Of a stretch of DNA of 10,149 nt, positions 1-6,091 are shown piece by piece (positions within the stretch are counted from its first letter, which is position 1; each line of letters starts with the position of its first letter). Made by a program: the position numbers and the translations under genes. The stretch comes from a miscellaneous Crenarchaeota group-1 archaeon SG8-32-3 (GTDB taxonomy: Archaea > Thermoproteota > Bathyarchaeia > Bathyarchaeales > Bathycorpusculaceae), in contig LFWV01000036.1 in assembly GCA_001273335.1 (NCBI GenBank), positions 1 to 10,149 of the forward strand, written 5' to 3'. The notes beneath the pieces are model-generated. The model made no database searches. It had not been told where the DNA came from and saw nothing but the letters and a program-made list of their open reading frames with translations.

Positions 1-402
1 GTATGCTGCCATTCTGTCATAGAAAATGAAGAAAGTTATCCAGATTCCAATTGAAACAAGTGAGATACTGACGAATATAAATGCTAAACAGAAAAGCAGA
101 ATACCAAGGTACATTGGATGCCGTACCCAAGCGTAAACGCCTGAATCAACTAGTTCAGGCGGATCTTGAACTTGTTCTAACACTGCCTTATGAGATTTTG
201 ATACGAGATAGAAACTTATACATAGGAAGATAATAGTTCCCGCGAAAAGAAAGGGATACGTAAATGCTTGAACAACGACAGTTGAATACCCCAATACAAA
301 AAAACCTAGTGTATCAACGCCCCATACAATAAAAAACAAAATCAGCATGAAAAGCTGAATTCTGTCGCAAAGCGGATGCTCAGAACCCAAACCATGTCTC
401 AT
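1..402 (-). CDS. Isoprenylcysteine carboxyl methyltransferase-like membrane protein (partial, C-terminus beyond the window)
   Basis: The minus frame is open from ATG at 402 to the window edge, giving the first 134 residues. Hydrophobic segments lie at about residues 15-38, 46-67 and 99-127. Between them is GVYAWVRHPMYLG (88-100), the RHPxY signature of the ICMT/PEMT-like integral membrane methyltransferases, which transfer methyl groups from S-adenosylmethionine to lipid or prenyl-cysteine substrates. Family members are usually about 180-220 residues, so the Glu-rich C-terminal half of the SAM site should lie just outside the window. The ATG is preceded by GGAG with 8 bases of spacing, which supports this start. 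The substrate cannot be told from sequence; many archaeal members are annotated only as isoprenylcysteine methyltransferase family. The gene lies 172 bases downstream of the acidic-protein gene on the same strand. Confidence 0.8.
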   Translation of the reverse strand, partial: MRHGLGSEHPLCDRIQLFMLILFFIVWGVDTLGFFVLGYSTVVVQAFTYPFLFAGTIIFLCISFYLVSKSHKAVLEQVQDPPELVDSGVYAWVRHPMYLGILLFCLAFIFVSISLVSIGIWITFFIFYDRMAAY

Positions 403-429
403 TTCAAGATCTCCAAATGCGCCAGTTAC

Positions 430-510
430 CCTAATTAATCACACGCACTTTTTCACATGTAGTTTACCAATTAATTCCCATTAAATTTTTTGTTTATAAA
501 ATAAACTAGA
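430..510 (-). promoter_or_regulatory. AT-rich upstream region with TATA-like palindrome
   Basis: This AT-rich gap lies upstream of the methyltransferase gene. It holds a perfect inverted repeat, GTTTAT-AAA-ATAAAC, at 492-506 that includes a TTTATAAA-like TATA box. Used on the minus strand it would start RNA near 465-470 and leave a leader of about 65 bases. The rest of the gap shows no gene. The assignment rests on base composition and position only. Confidence 0.25.
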
Positions 511-574
511 TCAGCACACGCTTTAAATTATTTAGAAAAGATTTTCTGAAAAATAGAAACCGAGGAAGGAAAAG

Positions 575-856
575 CTAGACTTGTTCCATCTGGTAAAGAT
601 CCAAGTCTAACTCGATTTTCACTGGTTTATCTGAATCAAAGTCATCTTCAAGATTATAGAGGTCAGGCATCATTTTTTTCAGCCATATCTTTTTCGATTT
701 AATTCCAGTCTTGATTGAAGTGATTCCAAGATTGGTTTTCAATTCGGGGATAGCTTGGGAATCGCAAACTGCAAGCACGTTGTCCTCGACGAGGTTTTTA
801 GGTTCTTCCACGGTTAAGTCATATTTGAGCGCGGTTTCGTCAGATTGCTTAGTCAA
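575..856 (-). CDS. Small acidic protein of unknown function, coupled to the RHH regulator
   Basis: I do not recognise this protein. It has 93 residues if translation starts at TTG 856 (MTKQSDETALKYDL...). That TTG is preceded by GGAGGA about 7 bases upstream, a much better site than the more distal TTG at 880, which would add eight residues. The start lies inside the last codons of the ribbon-helix-helix gene (stop 851-849), an 8-base overlap typical of translational coupling. The middle is basic (SIKTGIKSKKIWLKKMM) and the C-terminal third is strongly acidic (DLYNLEDDFDSDKPVKIELDLDL). There is no membrane segment, signal peptide or cysteine cluster. Being made from the same message suggests it works with the regulator as partner, effector or antagonist, but that is inference from position. 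Confidence 0.7.
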   Translation of the reverse strand: MTKQSDETALKYDLTVEEPKNLVEDNVLAVCDSQAIPELKTNLGITSIKTGIKSKKIWLKKMMPDLYNLEDDFDSDKPVKIELDLDLYQMEQV

Positions 857-1004
857 TGCCTTTCCTCCGCCACACCTCAACGCTGATCATATCGCGGATA
901 GCCACACGAATAGCTTCTGCCCTGTTAGGATAGAACCTTTCATCCACAAGCTGGTCTAAAGCTTTTATGTACGTTTCAGGAAGGTATAATGTGATTAATT
1001 TCAT
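849..1004 (-). CDS. Ribbon-helix-helix (CopG/Arc-type) DNA-binding protein
   Basis: A 51-residue protein, MKLITLYLP... to ...RRKGID. The first ten residues form the N-terminal beta strand that pairs in an RHH dimer and reads the DNA major groove. Helix A follows (ETYIKALDQLVDE), then the characteristic FYPNRAEAIRVAIRDMI turn and helix B. This is the length of a minimal RHH regulator. ATG 1004 is chosen over an upstream ATG at 1085 because homology begins here and GGGAGA lies about 8 bases upstream. The YPNR-x-EAIR pattern is shared by many archaeal RHH proteins, including CdrS-type cell-division regulators; I cannot say which subfamily this is. It begins an operon with the overlapping acidic protein gene and probably regulates its own promoter, which is inference from the usual behaviour of such pairs. 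Confidence 0.88.
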   Translation of the reverse strand: MKLITLYLPETYIKALDQLVDERFYPNRAEAIRVAIRDMISVEVWRRKGID

Positions 1005-1067
1005 GTTTGTCTTCTCCCTCGGTGAGGTACGAGATTGATGGTTGTAGGTTATACTTCTATATGTTAT

Positions 1068-1080
1068 GATATAAATATGT
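1068..1080 (-). promoter_or_regulatory. TATA-like box of the RHH operon
   Basis: The minus strand reads ACATATTTATATC here, a good archaeal TATA-box match. RNA would begin about 25 bases downstream, near 1045, giving a leader of about 40 bases to the RHH start at 1004. No start site has been mapped. Confidence 0.4.
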
Positions 1081-1167
1081 TTCAAACATGTTCGTCCTTT
1101 GCTTTATAAGTATTGCATAAACAGTGTTGCAAATTCTTGTAAATTATAGCGCATGTAACAACCCCTA

Positions 1168-1192
1168 TGTTTTTATTTCTTGTTAAAGCATC
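1168..1192 (+). promoter_or_regulatory. Candidate promoter of the tRNA methylthiotransferase gene
   Basis: TTTTTATTT at 1170-1178 and GTTAAAG at about 1182-1188 are the TATA-like stretches nearest the ATG at 1213. They place the transcript start between about 1200 and 1213. No good Shine-Dalgarno site precedes the ATG, so a very short or leaderless message is plausible. A further TTTATAAG at 1103-1110 is an alternative. The intergenic region is divergent with the RHH operon. Confidence 0.25.
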
Positions 1193-1212
1193 TAACATAA
1201 AGCGATGAAGAA

Positions 1213-2499
1213 ATGCATGTTTTCGTGAAAAGTTACGGCTGCTCAGCAAATTTTGCTGACGGCGAAGTTCTCTCAGGTTGCTTAGCCAAAGCTGGGTATA
1301 AACTGGCTGTTTCCGTTTCAGAAGCAGACATTGCGGTCTACAATACTTGCGCTGTCAAGGGTCCAACCGAAAACCGTGCAATAGCAGTTTTGAAGCGTGT
1401 TCCGAAAGGAAAGAAGCTGATTGTTGCCGGTTGCTTGCCGCTCATAAATTTTGAAAGGTTAAACCGAGAAGTGCGTTTTGACGCTGCTGTTGGACCAGCT
1501 GCTGGCACTGAAATAGTTGACGTTGTGAAGCGTGTGGTGGAAGGTGAGAAAGTTGTTGCCTTGGAAGGTGCATTGTCGGCGAAGCCAGCGTTGAGTTTGC
1601 CGCGTTTGAGGTCGAATCCTGTGGTAAGCGTGGTCCCTGTGAGTTACGGTTGCTTGGGTTCTTGCGCTTATTGCTGCGTGGTATCTGCCAGAGGTCGCTT
1701 GCGCAGTTACACGATAAAAGAAGTTTCTGAACGCGTGCGGAAGGATTTGGCTGCTGGCGCAAAAGAGTTATGGGTCACTTCCCAAGACACAGCGTGTTAC
1801 GGAAGAGACATTGGCACAAACCTTGCAGCGTTACTTAAGGCTGTATGTGATGTGGAAGGCGATTTCCGAGTTCGAGTTGGCATGATGACACCGAACTTGG
1901 TGAAAGATATGTTGTCTGATTTGCTTGAGGCTTTCAAGAGCGAGAAAGTTTTCAAGTTTGTGCATTTGCCTGTGCAGAGTGGTGATGACACGGTTTTGCG
2001 GGGTATGCGTCGTTTTTACTCGGTTCAAGATTTCGTGGCGGTTGTGGATGCGTTTCGTAGTGTTTTCCCCGAGATTACAGTTGCCACGGATGTTATTTGC
2101 GGTTTTCCAGGCGAAACAAGAGAAGCCTTTGCGAACACTCTGAAGCTGATCAGAAAAGTGATTCCGGATGTTGTTAATATTTCAAAGTTTTTTGCTAGAC
2201 CGGGAACTGTAGCAGCTGAGATGCACACCGGTGTTGTGGAGCCAGCTGAGATTAAACGGAGAAGCAGTGAATTGGCTAAGTTAGTTAAGAAGGTGTCTTT
2301 GAAGAGGAACCAGCGTTGGGTTGGCTGGAGCGGTGAAGTCCTGGTGGACGAGAAGGGAAAAGCGCCTGGTTCGTGGATAGGCAGGAACTTCGCTTACAAA
2401 CCTGTAACGTTAAAAAAACTTACAAACCTGCTTGGTGAAACAGTGAGGGTTAAGGTTGCGAAAGGCTTTTCAACTTATCTCTTAGGAACAGTTGAGTAA
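1213..2499 (+). CDS. mtaB: tRNA t6A37 methylthiotransferase (e-MtaB/CDKAL1 type, radical SAM)
   Basis: A 428-residue enzyme expected to convert N6-threonylcarbamoyladenosine at tRNA position 37 to its 2-methylthio form. The UPF0004 domain (about 1-115) carries the three cluster-binding cysteines C10 (SYGCSAN), C46 (NTCAVK) and C74 (AGCLP). The radical SAM core has CLGSCAYC (C147, C151, C154), followed by ARGRLRSYTIKE, HLPVQSG (251-257) and GFPGET (297-302). A C-terminal TRAM-like RNA-binding region covers about 365-428. The short N-terminus beginning MHVFVKSYGCSAN and the direct NTCAVK motif match the archaeal/eukaryotic e-MtaB branch better than bacterial MiaB. All six cluster cysteines are present and no domain is missing, so it should be active. 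It is monocistronic by position. The ATG has no strong ribosome-binding site, which suggests a short-leader transcript. Confidence 0.93.
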   Translation: MHVFVKSYGCSANFADGEVLSGCLAKAGYKLAVSVSEADIAVYNTCAVKGPTENRAIAVLKRVPKGKKLIVAGCLPLINFERLNREVRFDAAVGPAAGTEIVDVVKRVVEGEKVVALEGALSAKPALSLPRLRSNPVVSVVPVSYGCLGSCAYCCVVSARGRLRSYTIKEVSERVRKDLAAGAKELWVTSQDTACYGRDIGTNLAALLKAVCDVEGDFRVRVGMMTPNLVKDMLSDLLEAFKSEKVFKFVHLPVQSGDDTVLRGMRRFYSVQDFVAVVDAFRSVFPEITVATDVICGFPGETREAFANTLKLIRKVIPDVVNISKFFARPGTVAAEMHTGVVEPAEIKRRSSELAKLVKKVSLKRNQRWVGWSGEVLVDEKGKAPGSWIGRNFAYKPVTLKKLTNLLGETVRVKVAKGFSTYLLGTVE

Positions 2500-2855
2500 A
2501 GCGTTTGTATATTCTGTTGCAATCTTTTGCCTATACCCTTTTTGTGCAGCAAGTGCATATTGTTCTCACGCGCTTTTTGGATGAACTGTCCCGATTGGAT
2601 ATACTCGTGACGAATGTCACAGAGACAACAAAACTAGCAACAAAAATTTCACTATAAAATAATCAGCAAGCCTCTTCCCAAACTCACCGCGTCCTACTGG
2701 CTCATGTTCACACTCCCCGCAAACTACTGTCGCCTCGAAAAAAGCGGCGCAGATACTATAAGCAAACTGTTATCAACCGTTGAACAGTAAATACATATTC
2801 TCTTTTCATAAACAAATTATCCTGCACCTATTACGTTTATAGTCAGTGATATGAA
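2500..2855. other. 356-base gap between the methylthiotransferase and coiled-coil genes
   Basis: No intact gene is visible on either strand. Most of the gap, 2496-2790, is occupied by two short, protein-like open stretches in different plus frames (see the pseudogene entry). A short T-tract, CCCTTTTTG at 2536-2544, could end the upstream transcript. TAAATACAT near 2788-2796 is a weak TATA-like candidate for the coiled-coil gene. Confidence 0.5.
2544..2790 (+). pseudogene. Possible remnant of a frameshifted gene
   Basis: Two overlapping plus-strand reading stretches look more protein-like than random AT-rich spacer. The first is open from 2496 and could start at GTG 2544; it includes VHIVLTRFLDELSRLD and TNVTETTKLATKISL and ends at TAA 2655-2657. 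The second, one frame over, is open from 2638 to TAA 2788-2790 and includes KPLPKLTASYWLMFTLPAN and CRLEKSGADTISKLL. A single-base shift near 2640-2660, where an A-rich run lies (TATAAAATAATC), would join them into a protein of roughly 80 residues. I do not recognise the product. It could equally be chance: both stretches are short and neither has a ribosome-binding site. Confidence 0.28.
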
Positions 2856-3290
2856 ATGAGTGCAACTGGTGAAATTGAACAATTACAAAATGAAAAGATG
2901 CGCCTAGAAGAGGAATCACGGTCTTTGGACGAGGAGATAAAACAACTTGAGATGCGCTGGAAAATACTTGGCGAGAGAGTGGCGATTCAGCAGTTAAAAA
3001 ACGAAAACATTGCAAAAAAAGAGATAATAGGTCAGCTGGAGTCTAAAATTGGGTTGTTGGAAACACGATTGGAGAAGTTATTAACAAGTGGCGTCTTGAA
3101 AAAAGAAGATACGACTAAAAGTGAAACTGCTGAGAGACGAGAATTCATGAAAGAGACAAGGGTTGCTTCTGAAGAAGAAGCCCAAGAAGAAGAGGAATTT
3201 ATTAGGGTAATGGCACTTGACAACGGGGAGAAGATAAACGACAAAGTAGGGGCAGAACAAGAAAAGGAAAGCCAAAAACTATTCTATTGA
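2856..3290 (+). CDS. Small charged coiled-coil protein, function unknown
   Basis: A 144-residue soluble protein. Residues about 5-77 form a nearly uninterrupted amphipathic, highly charged helix with hydrophobic residues at coiled-coil spacing (for example IEQLQNEKMRLEEE and LESKIGLLETRLEKLL). Residues about 82-114 are a Lys/Glu-rich linker with an acidic run (SEEEAQEEEEF), and a short polar tail ends in KLFY. There is no signal peptide, membrane segment or cysteine, so it should be cytoplasmic. GTGAT lies five bases before the ATG as a weak Shine-Dalgarno match. The shape recalls prefoldin-like or scaffold coiled coils, but no family can be named. Codon use and length support a real gene. 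It precedes the membrane nuclease-like gene on the same strand with a 297-base gap, so co-transcription is unlikely. Confidence 0.72.
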   Translation: MSATGEIEQLQNEKMRLEEESRSLDEEIKQLEMRWKILGERVAIQQLKNENIAKKEIIGQLESKIGLLETRLEKLLTSGVLKKEDTTKSETAERREFMKETRVASEEEAQEEEEFIRVMALDNGEKINDKVGAEQEKESQKLFY

Positions 3291-3587
3291 ATAACATCTC
3301 ATCTTTAGCTGTATAGAAGAGTCTTTCAGAGCTTGCAGATAAACAGCCTACTTTTACTTATTGAAGTCTGAGTAAATGTATCAATTTAAGAATCGCGAAG
3401 CTTAGTTTGCTTTGATTCTCCCTGCAGCGACAGTTGTTCAAGGCGTTTTTCACGAAGTTTTTTAAGTCAAGAAACACTAGATACTCATTTCGTTGAAAAA
3501 AAGATTGGAGAAGGCTCAGCGATTGAGGTCAATGTCTATGCAACCAAAACAGTTTCATTTAACAGGTCTCAGGGGAGGTGAGGACTA
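3291..3587. other. Spacer with a possible C-terminal coding remnant
   Basis: No complete gene. A plus frame is open from 3390 to TGA 3579-3581 without an ATG, GTG or TTG start. Its last third looks coding (HFVEKKIGEGSAIEVNVY, then ATKTVSFNRSQGR), while the upstream part is Ser/Arg/Phe-rich and less convincing. The stop codon overlaps the Shine-Dalgarno site of the next gene. This may be a decayed gene end or chance. No clear terminator follows the coiled-coil gene. Confidence 0.3.
3574..3581 (+). promoter_or_regulatory. Strong Shine-Dalgarno site
   Basis: GGAGGTGA matches the archaeal 16S anti-SD perfectly and lies six bases before ATG 3588. It fixes the start of the membrane nuclease-like gene, so the signal peptide is complete. 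Confidence 0.85.
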
Positions 3588-4682
3588 ATGAAGAGTAAAT
3601 TACTAATAGTTACATTCATTGTTGTCCTTGTTTGTTCAGCCTTTTGCGTATCGCTAACGAATGCGTTATGTCCTACTTGTAACGGAAGAGGAGAAATACC
3701 TTGCCCTGTGTGCGATGGCACTGGTAAAGTACTGTTAGATGAAGGGGGAGCTTGTGAGCGTTGCTCGGGATATGGAACCTTAACACCGACTATCAGTATA
3801 GGGAGTGTAACCACCCAACCAAGCAATGGGGAAATACCTGTTCAGATCAGATTAGTAAACGAGGAAACTGCAGCGGCATTTGGAAAGGTTACCGCAGAGG
3901 TACAAGCTGATAGCGTAACATATTCAGCTACATCACCGAGAACTAATTTCCCGCCACAGGAGACAATTGCTGTAAGTGTCACCATAACAGGTATTTCTAG
4001 TGCTGACTATGACAAGCTAGTGGAGACAGTGATTATTGGCGGTGGCGACCCGCCCTCGACAGCAGAAAAACTACGGGTAACACCACAGATCTCGTTGTCT
4101 GAAGTTGAAGATATCGATTGTCCATATTGCGATGGAACCGGGTTGAGTTCCCTTCAAGTAGATTGTTCAAGATGTGGTGGAACTGGATGGATAGACTGCC
4201 CCACATGCAGTTCAACTACAACAGGACAAGATGAGGAACTTGATATTAGCGGAACTACGTATGGTGTGGCAGCAGTTGCTGTAATTGCAGGGGTTGCCAT
4301 AGCGGCGTTTGTCGTATTGAAGAAAAGAACTGTGAAGGAAGAAGACCTTAAGAAACTTACGCCCACCGATTTTCAAAATTGGGTTCTGAAAAGATTGAAT
4401 GGCAAACCTGCTTCAACAAGCGATGCTCGCATGGGAATAGATGGATACACGCTCGACGGCCAGCCCGTTTCGATAAAACAGGCAGATAATGTTGACAGAA
4501 ACGTAATTGAAAACTTTGCAGCTGCAATGGGAAGGCACAAATCTAAGAGTGGGACACTTGTTGCTTTCAGTTTCAATAATGATGCGATTAGAGGGAGAAT
4601 ACGAGCTAAACTCAATTATGGAATTGATATACAAATGGTGACTGTTGGGGAACTAATAGAAGGCAGAACTTCAACAATATGA
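3588..4682 (+). CDS. Membrane-anchored protein: DnaJ-like zinc-finger ectodomain, one TM helix, cytoplasmic Mrr-like endonuclease-fold domain
   Basis: A 364-residue protein with an unusual domain order. Residues 1-26 are a signal peptide. Three CxxC units follow (C28/C31, C39/C42, C56/C59), each with a GxG just after it, as in the DnaJ cysteine-rich domain. Residues about 65-172 are a beta-rich, Ig-like segment. Three more CxxC units lie at C178/C181, C193/C196 and C204/C207, the first two with GxG. One membrane helix spans about 224-244 and a KKR stop-transfer follows. Residues 253-360 resemble Mrr-type PD-(D/E)xK nuclease domains: LTPTDFQNWVLKRL, GIDGY (D285), PVSIKQ (K297), VIENF, GTLVAFSF and a final TVGELI. 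By topology the zinc motifs face outside and the nuclease fold faces the cytoplasm. Where the family normally has Glu or Gln two residues before Lys297, this protein has Ser295, so catalysis may be lost or altered. The likely role is DNA- or stress-related at the membrane, which is inference. Confidence 0.8.
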   Translation: MKSKLLIVTFIVVLVCSAFCVSLTNALCPTCNGRGEIPCPVCDGTGKVLLDEGGACERCSGYGTLTPTISIGSVTTQPSNGEIPVQIRLVNEETAAAFGKVTAEVQADSVTYSATSPRTNFPPQETIAVSVTITGISSADYDKLVETVIIGGGDPPSTAEKLRVTPQISLSEVEDIDCPYCDGTGLSSLQVDCSRCGGTGWIDCPTCSSTTTGQDEELDISGTTYGVAAVAVIAGVAIAAFVVLKKRTVKEEDLKKLTPTDFQNWVLKRLNGKPASTSDARMGIDGYTLDGQPVSIKQADNVDRNVIENFAAAMGRHKSKSGTLVAFSFNNDAIRGRIRAKLNYGIDIQMVTVGELIEGRTSTI

Positions 4683-4707
4683 AGGCGCTTAATAATACTG
4701 TGGTAAC

Positions 4708-4747
4708 AATTTCCCTCTTTATTTACGCTTTTCTTAATTTTTTCCCT
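4708..4747 (+). terminator. T-rich tract, probable archaeal terminator
   Basis: Pyrimidine-rich sequence with repeated T-runs (TTTCCCTCTTTATTT, CTTTTCTTAATTTTTTCCC) begins about 25 bases after the nuclease-like gene. Archaeal RNA polymerase ends at such oligo-T tracts without needing a hairpin. Confidence 0.45.
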
Positions 4748-4808
4748 AATATGACACGAACAAAAGCAATTGCGTAGTTAGAGTCTAGTAACTTAAAGTC
4801 TCTTGAGT

Positions 4809-4818
4809 AATTATTAAA
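4809..4818 (+). promoter_or_regulatory. TATA-like box before the surface protein gene
   Basis: TAATTATTAAAGAATTAAAT lies about 25-35 bases before ATG 4844, consistent with a short-leader transcript. A weak SD-like AGGTTGAT sits at 4831-4838. Confidence 0.3.
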
Positions 4819-4843
4819 GAATTAAATCATAGGTTGATGGGCT

Positions 4844-5479
4844 ATGAATAGAAAAATAGGCTTAATGATGTTCTTGTTCGTCTTTCTCATAGGCGCGGGT
4901 AATGTCTTAGCTGAGATTTCGGTAGGTGTCAAAAAAGGCGATTGGATAGAATATGAAGTAACTTACACTGGAACTCCTACTGTGGGGCACGATGTTATTT
5001 GGGCTAGGATGGAAATTAGGGATGTTCAAGGAAAAAGTATAAGCGTTGACATCACAGTGGAGCATTCCAATGGAACACTGGAAGAAATGACCGTAACCTT
5101 GAACTTGGAGACAGGGCAACTCGGAGACGATTTCATCATTCCCGCAAACCTGAACAGCGGCGATACTTTCTTCGACAAAAACGTAGGCAACATAACCATA
5201 AGTAGTATTGAAGAGAGAACGTACTCAGGAACCACACGGACCGTTGCTCATGCAGTCACGACGGAAACCACGTACTATTGGGATAAAGCCACAGGCATTC
5301 TCATTGAAGGAAAATCGCAGTTGCCAAAGTACACAATGAACACAATAGTGGACAAGACAAACATTTGGCAGTCTCAATTGTTAGGGTCGGACCCTGCTGT
5401 TTTTTACGCGTCTGTGATTGGGGCAGTAGTGCTGGTCGTGGTTGTGCTATCGTTCCTAATTGTCAAAAGAAAGAAGTGA
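4844..5479 (+). CDS. Signal-anchored surface protein, function unknown
   Basis: A 211-residue bitopic membrane protein. Residues 1-23 are a clear signal peptide with a cleavage-type end (VLA). The extracytoplasmic domain (about 24-186) is beta-rich, opening with GVKKGDWIEYEV, and contains an IIPANLNSGDTFFD segment and a TETTYYWDKATGILIEG segment. A membrane helix covers about 188-207 and a short basic tail (KRKK) remains inside. Proteins with a GxKxGDWIEY opening and a YYWDKxTGIL strand are common surface proteins of uncultured archaea and Thermococci, with no assigned role; this is from memory of such sequences. There are N-glycosylation sequons (NGT, NIT) but no cysteines. It follows the nuclease-like gene on the same strand but appears to have its own promoter, so joint function is not implied. 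Confidence 0.82.
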   Translation: MNRKIGLMMFLFVFLIGAGNVLAEISVGVKKGDWIEYEVTYTGTPTVGHDVIWARMEIRDVQGKSISVDITVEHSNGTLEEMTVTLNLETGQLGDDFIIPANLNSGDTFFDKNVGNITISSIEERTYSGTTRTVAHAVTTETTYYWDKATGILIEGKSQLPKYTMNTIVDKTNIWQSQLLGSDPAVFYASVIGAVVLVVVVLSFLIVKRKK

Positions 5480-5598
5480 ACATGCACCAACAATTTAACG
5501 TCGCCAATTCAGATGATAAATGTCTGAAGCGGACTCGATAACTTGAATGCTTTCCATGCAAGACTATCCGATTCTTCCAGATCAAGTTTTACATGGAG

Positions 5599-5994
5599 CT
5601 AAGGCTTTTTTCGCTCAATCAGTTCAATAAGAGTCCCATCAGGGTCTTCCACAAAAGCTATCAATGAACCCGTAGAGCTAAGCTTGAAAGGCTCATCAGT
5701 TATTGTCACCTTGCCTTTTCTCATTGTGTCAATTGCTTGACTCATGTCCTTAACTTCGAAAGCAATATGATCGAACACGCGATCTTCATAGTCTGGTTGA
5801 CTAAACTTTTTCTGGTTGGAGTAGAAAGTCAATTCAAGCCGGGCACCTTCGGCTTGGGGGTCTTGGAGAAAAGCGATTTCAGCGTTGTTTTGCGGTATTT
5901 CTCGTCGGCTGAGAAGAGTGAGACCTAGGAATCTTGTATAGAAGTCGACTGAGCGGTCCATGTTGCTTGTTCGGATGCTGGCGTGAACAAACAT
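5599..5994 (-). CDS. Glyoxalase-fold (VOC superfamily) metalloenzyme, lactoylglutathione-lyase-like
   Basis: A 131-residue protein containing the two beta-alpha-beta-beta-beta modules of the vicinal oxygen chelate fold. The four metal-ligand positions of the glyoxalase I/methylmalonyl-CoA epimerase type are all filled: H4 (MFVHASIRTS), E54 (RLELTFY), H76 (FDHIAFEV) and E124 (TLIELIE). MDRSVDFYTRFLGL and FVEDPDGTLIELIE are typical of the GloA-like branch. It may detoxify methylglyoxal-type aldehydes or act on another small substrate; the exact reaction cannot be assigned, because this superfamily is promiscuous and archaea often lack glutathione. A perfect SD, AGGTGAT (6003-6009), lies eight bases before the ATG. 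The gene is 97 bases downstream of the RNase H gene on the same strand, with AT-rich sequence near 6045-6056 as a possible promoter of its own. Confidence 0.88.
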   Translation of the reverse strand: MFVHASIRTSNMDRSVDFYTRFLGLTLLSRREIPQNNAEIAFLQDPQAEGARLELTFYSNQKKFSQPDYEDRVFDHIAFEVKDMSQAIDTMRKGKVTITDEPFKLSSTGSLIAFVEDPDGTLIELIERKKP

Positions 5995-6091
5995 TAGTCA
6001 TCATCACCTGTTGTATTATGAGAGTGTATTGTTGTTATTAAGTTACAATTTATTATTGCAGTTACAGTTGGATGCTTTTCACAGTGGAGTT

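Noticed and set aside
849..1085. Longer RHH protein starting at ATG 1085
   Set aside because: The extra 27 residues are not RHH-like and would run through the TATA-like box; ATG 1004 has an SD site and begins the family homology.
1442..1762. Minus-strand open frame inside the methylthiotransferase gene
   Set aside because: Antisense shadow with low-complexity Gln/Asn/Ser composition; the plus frame has all radical SAM motifs.
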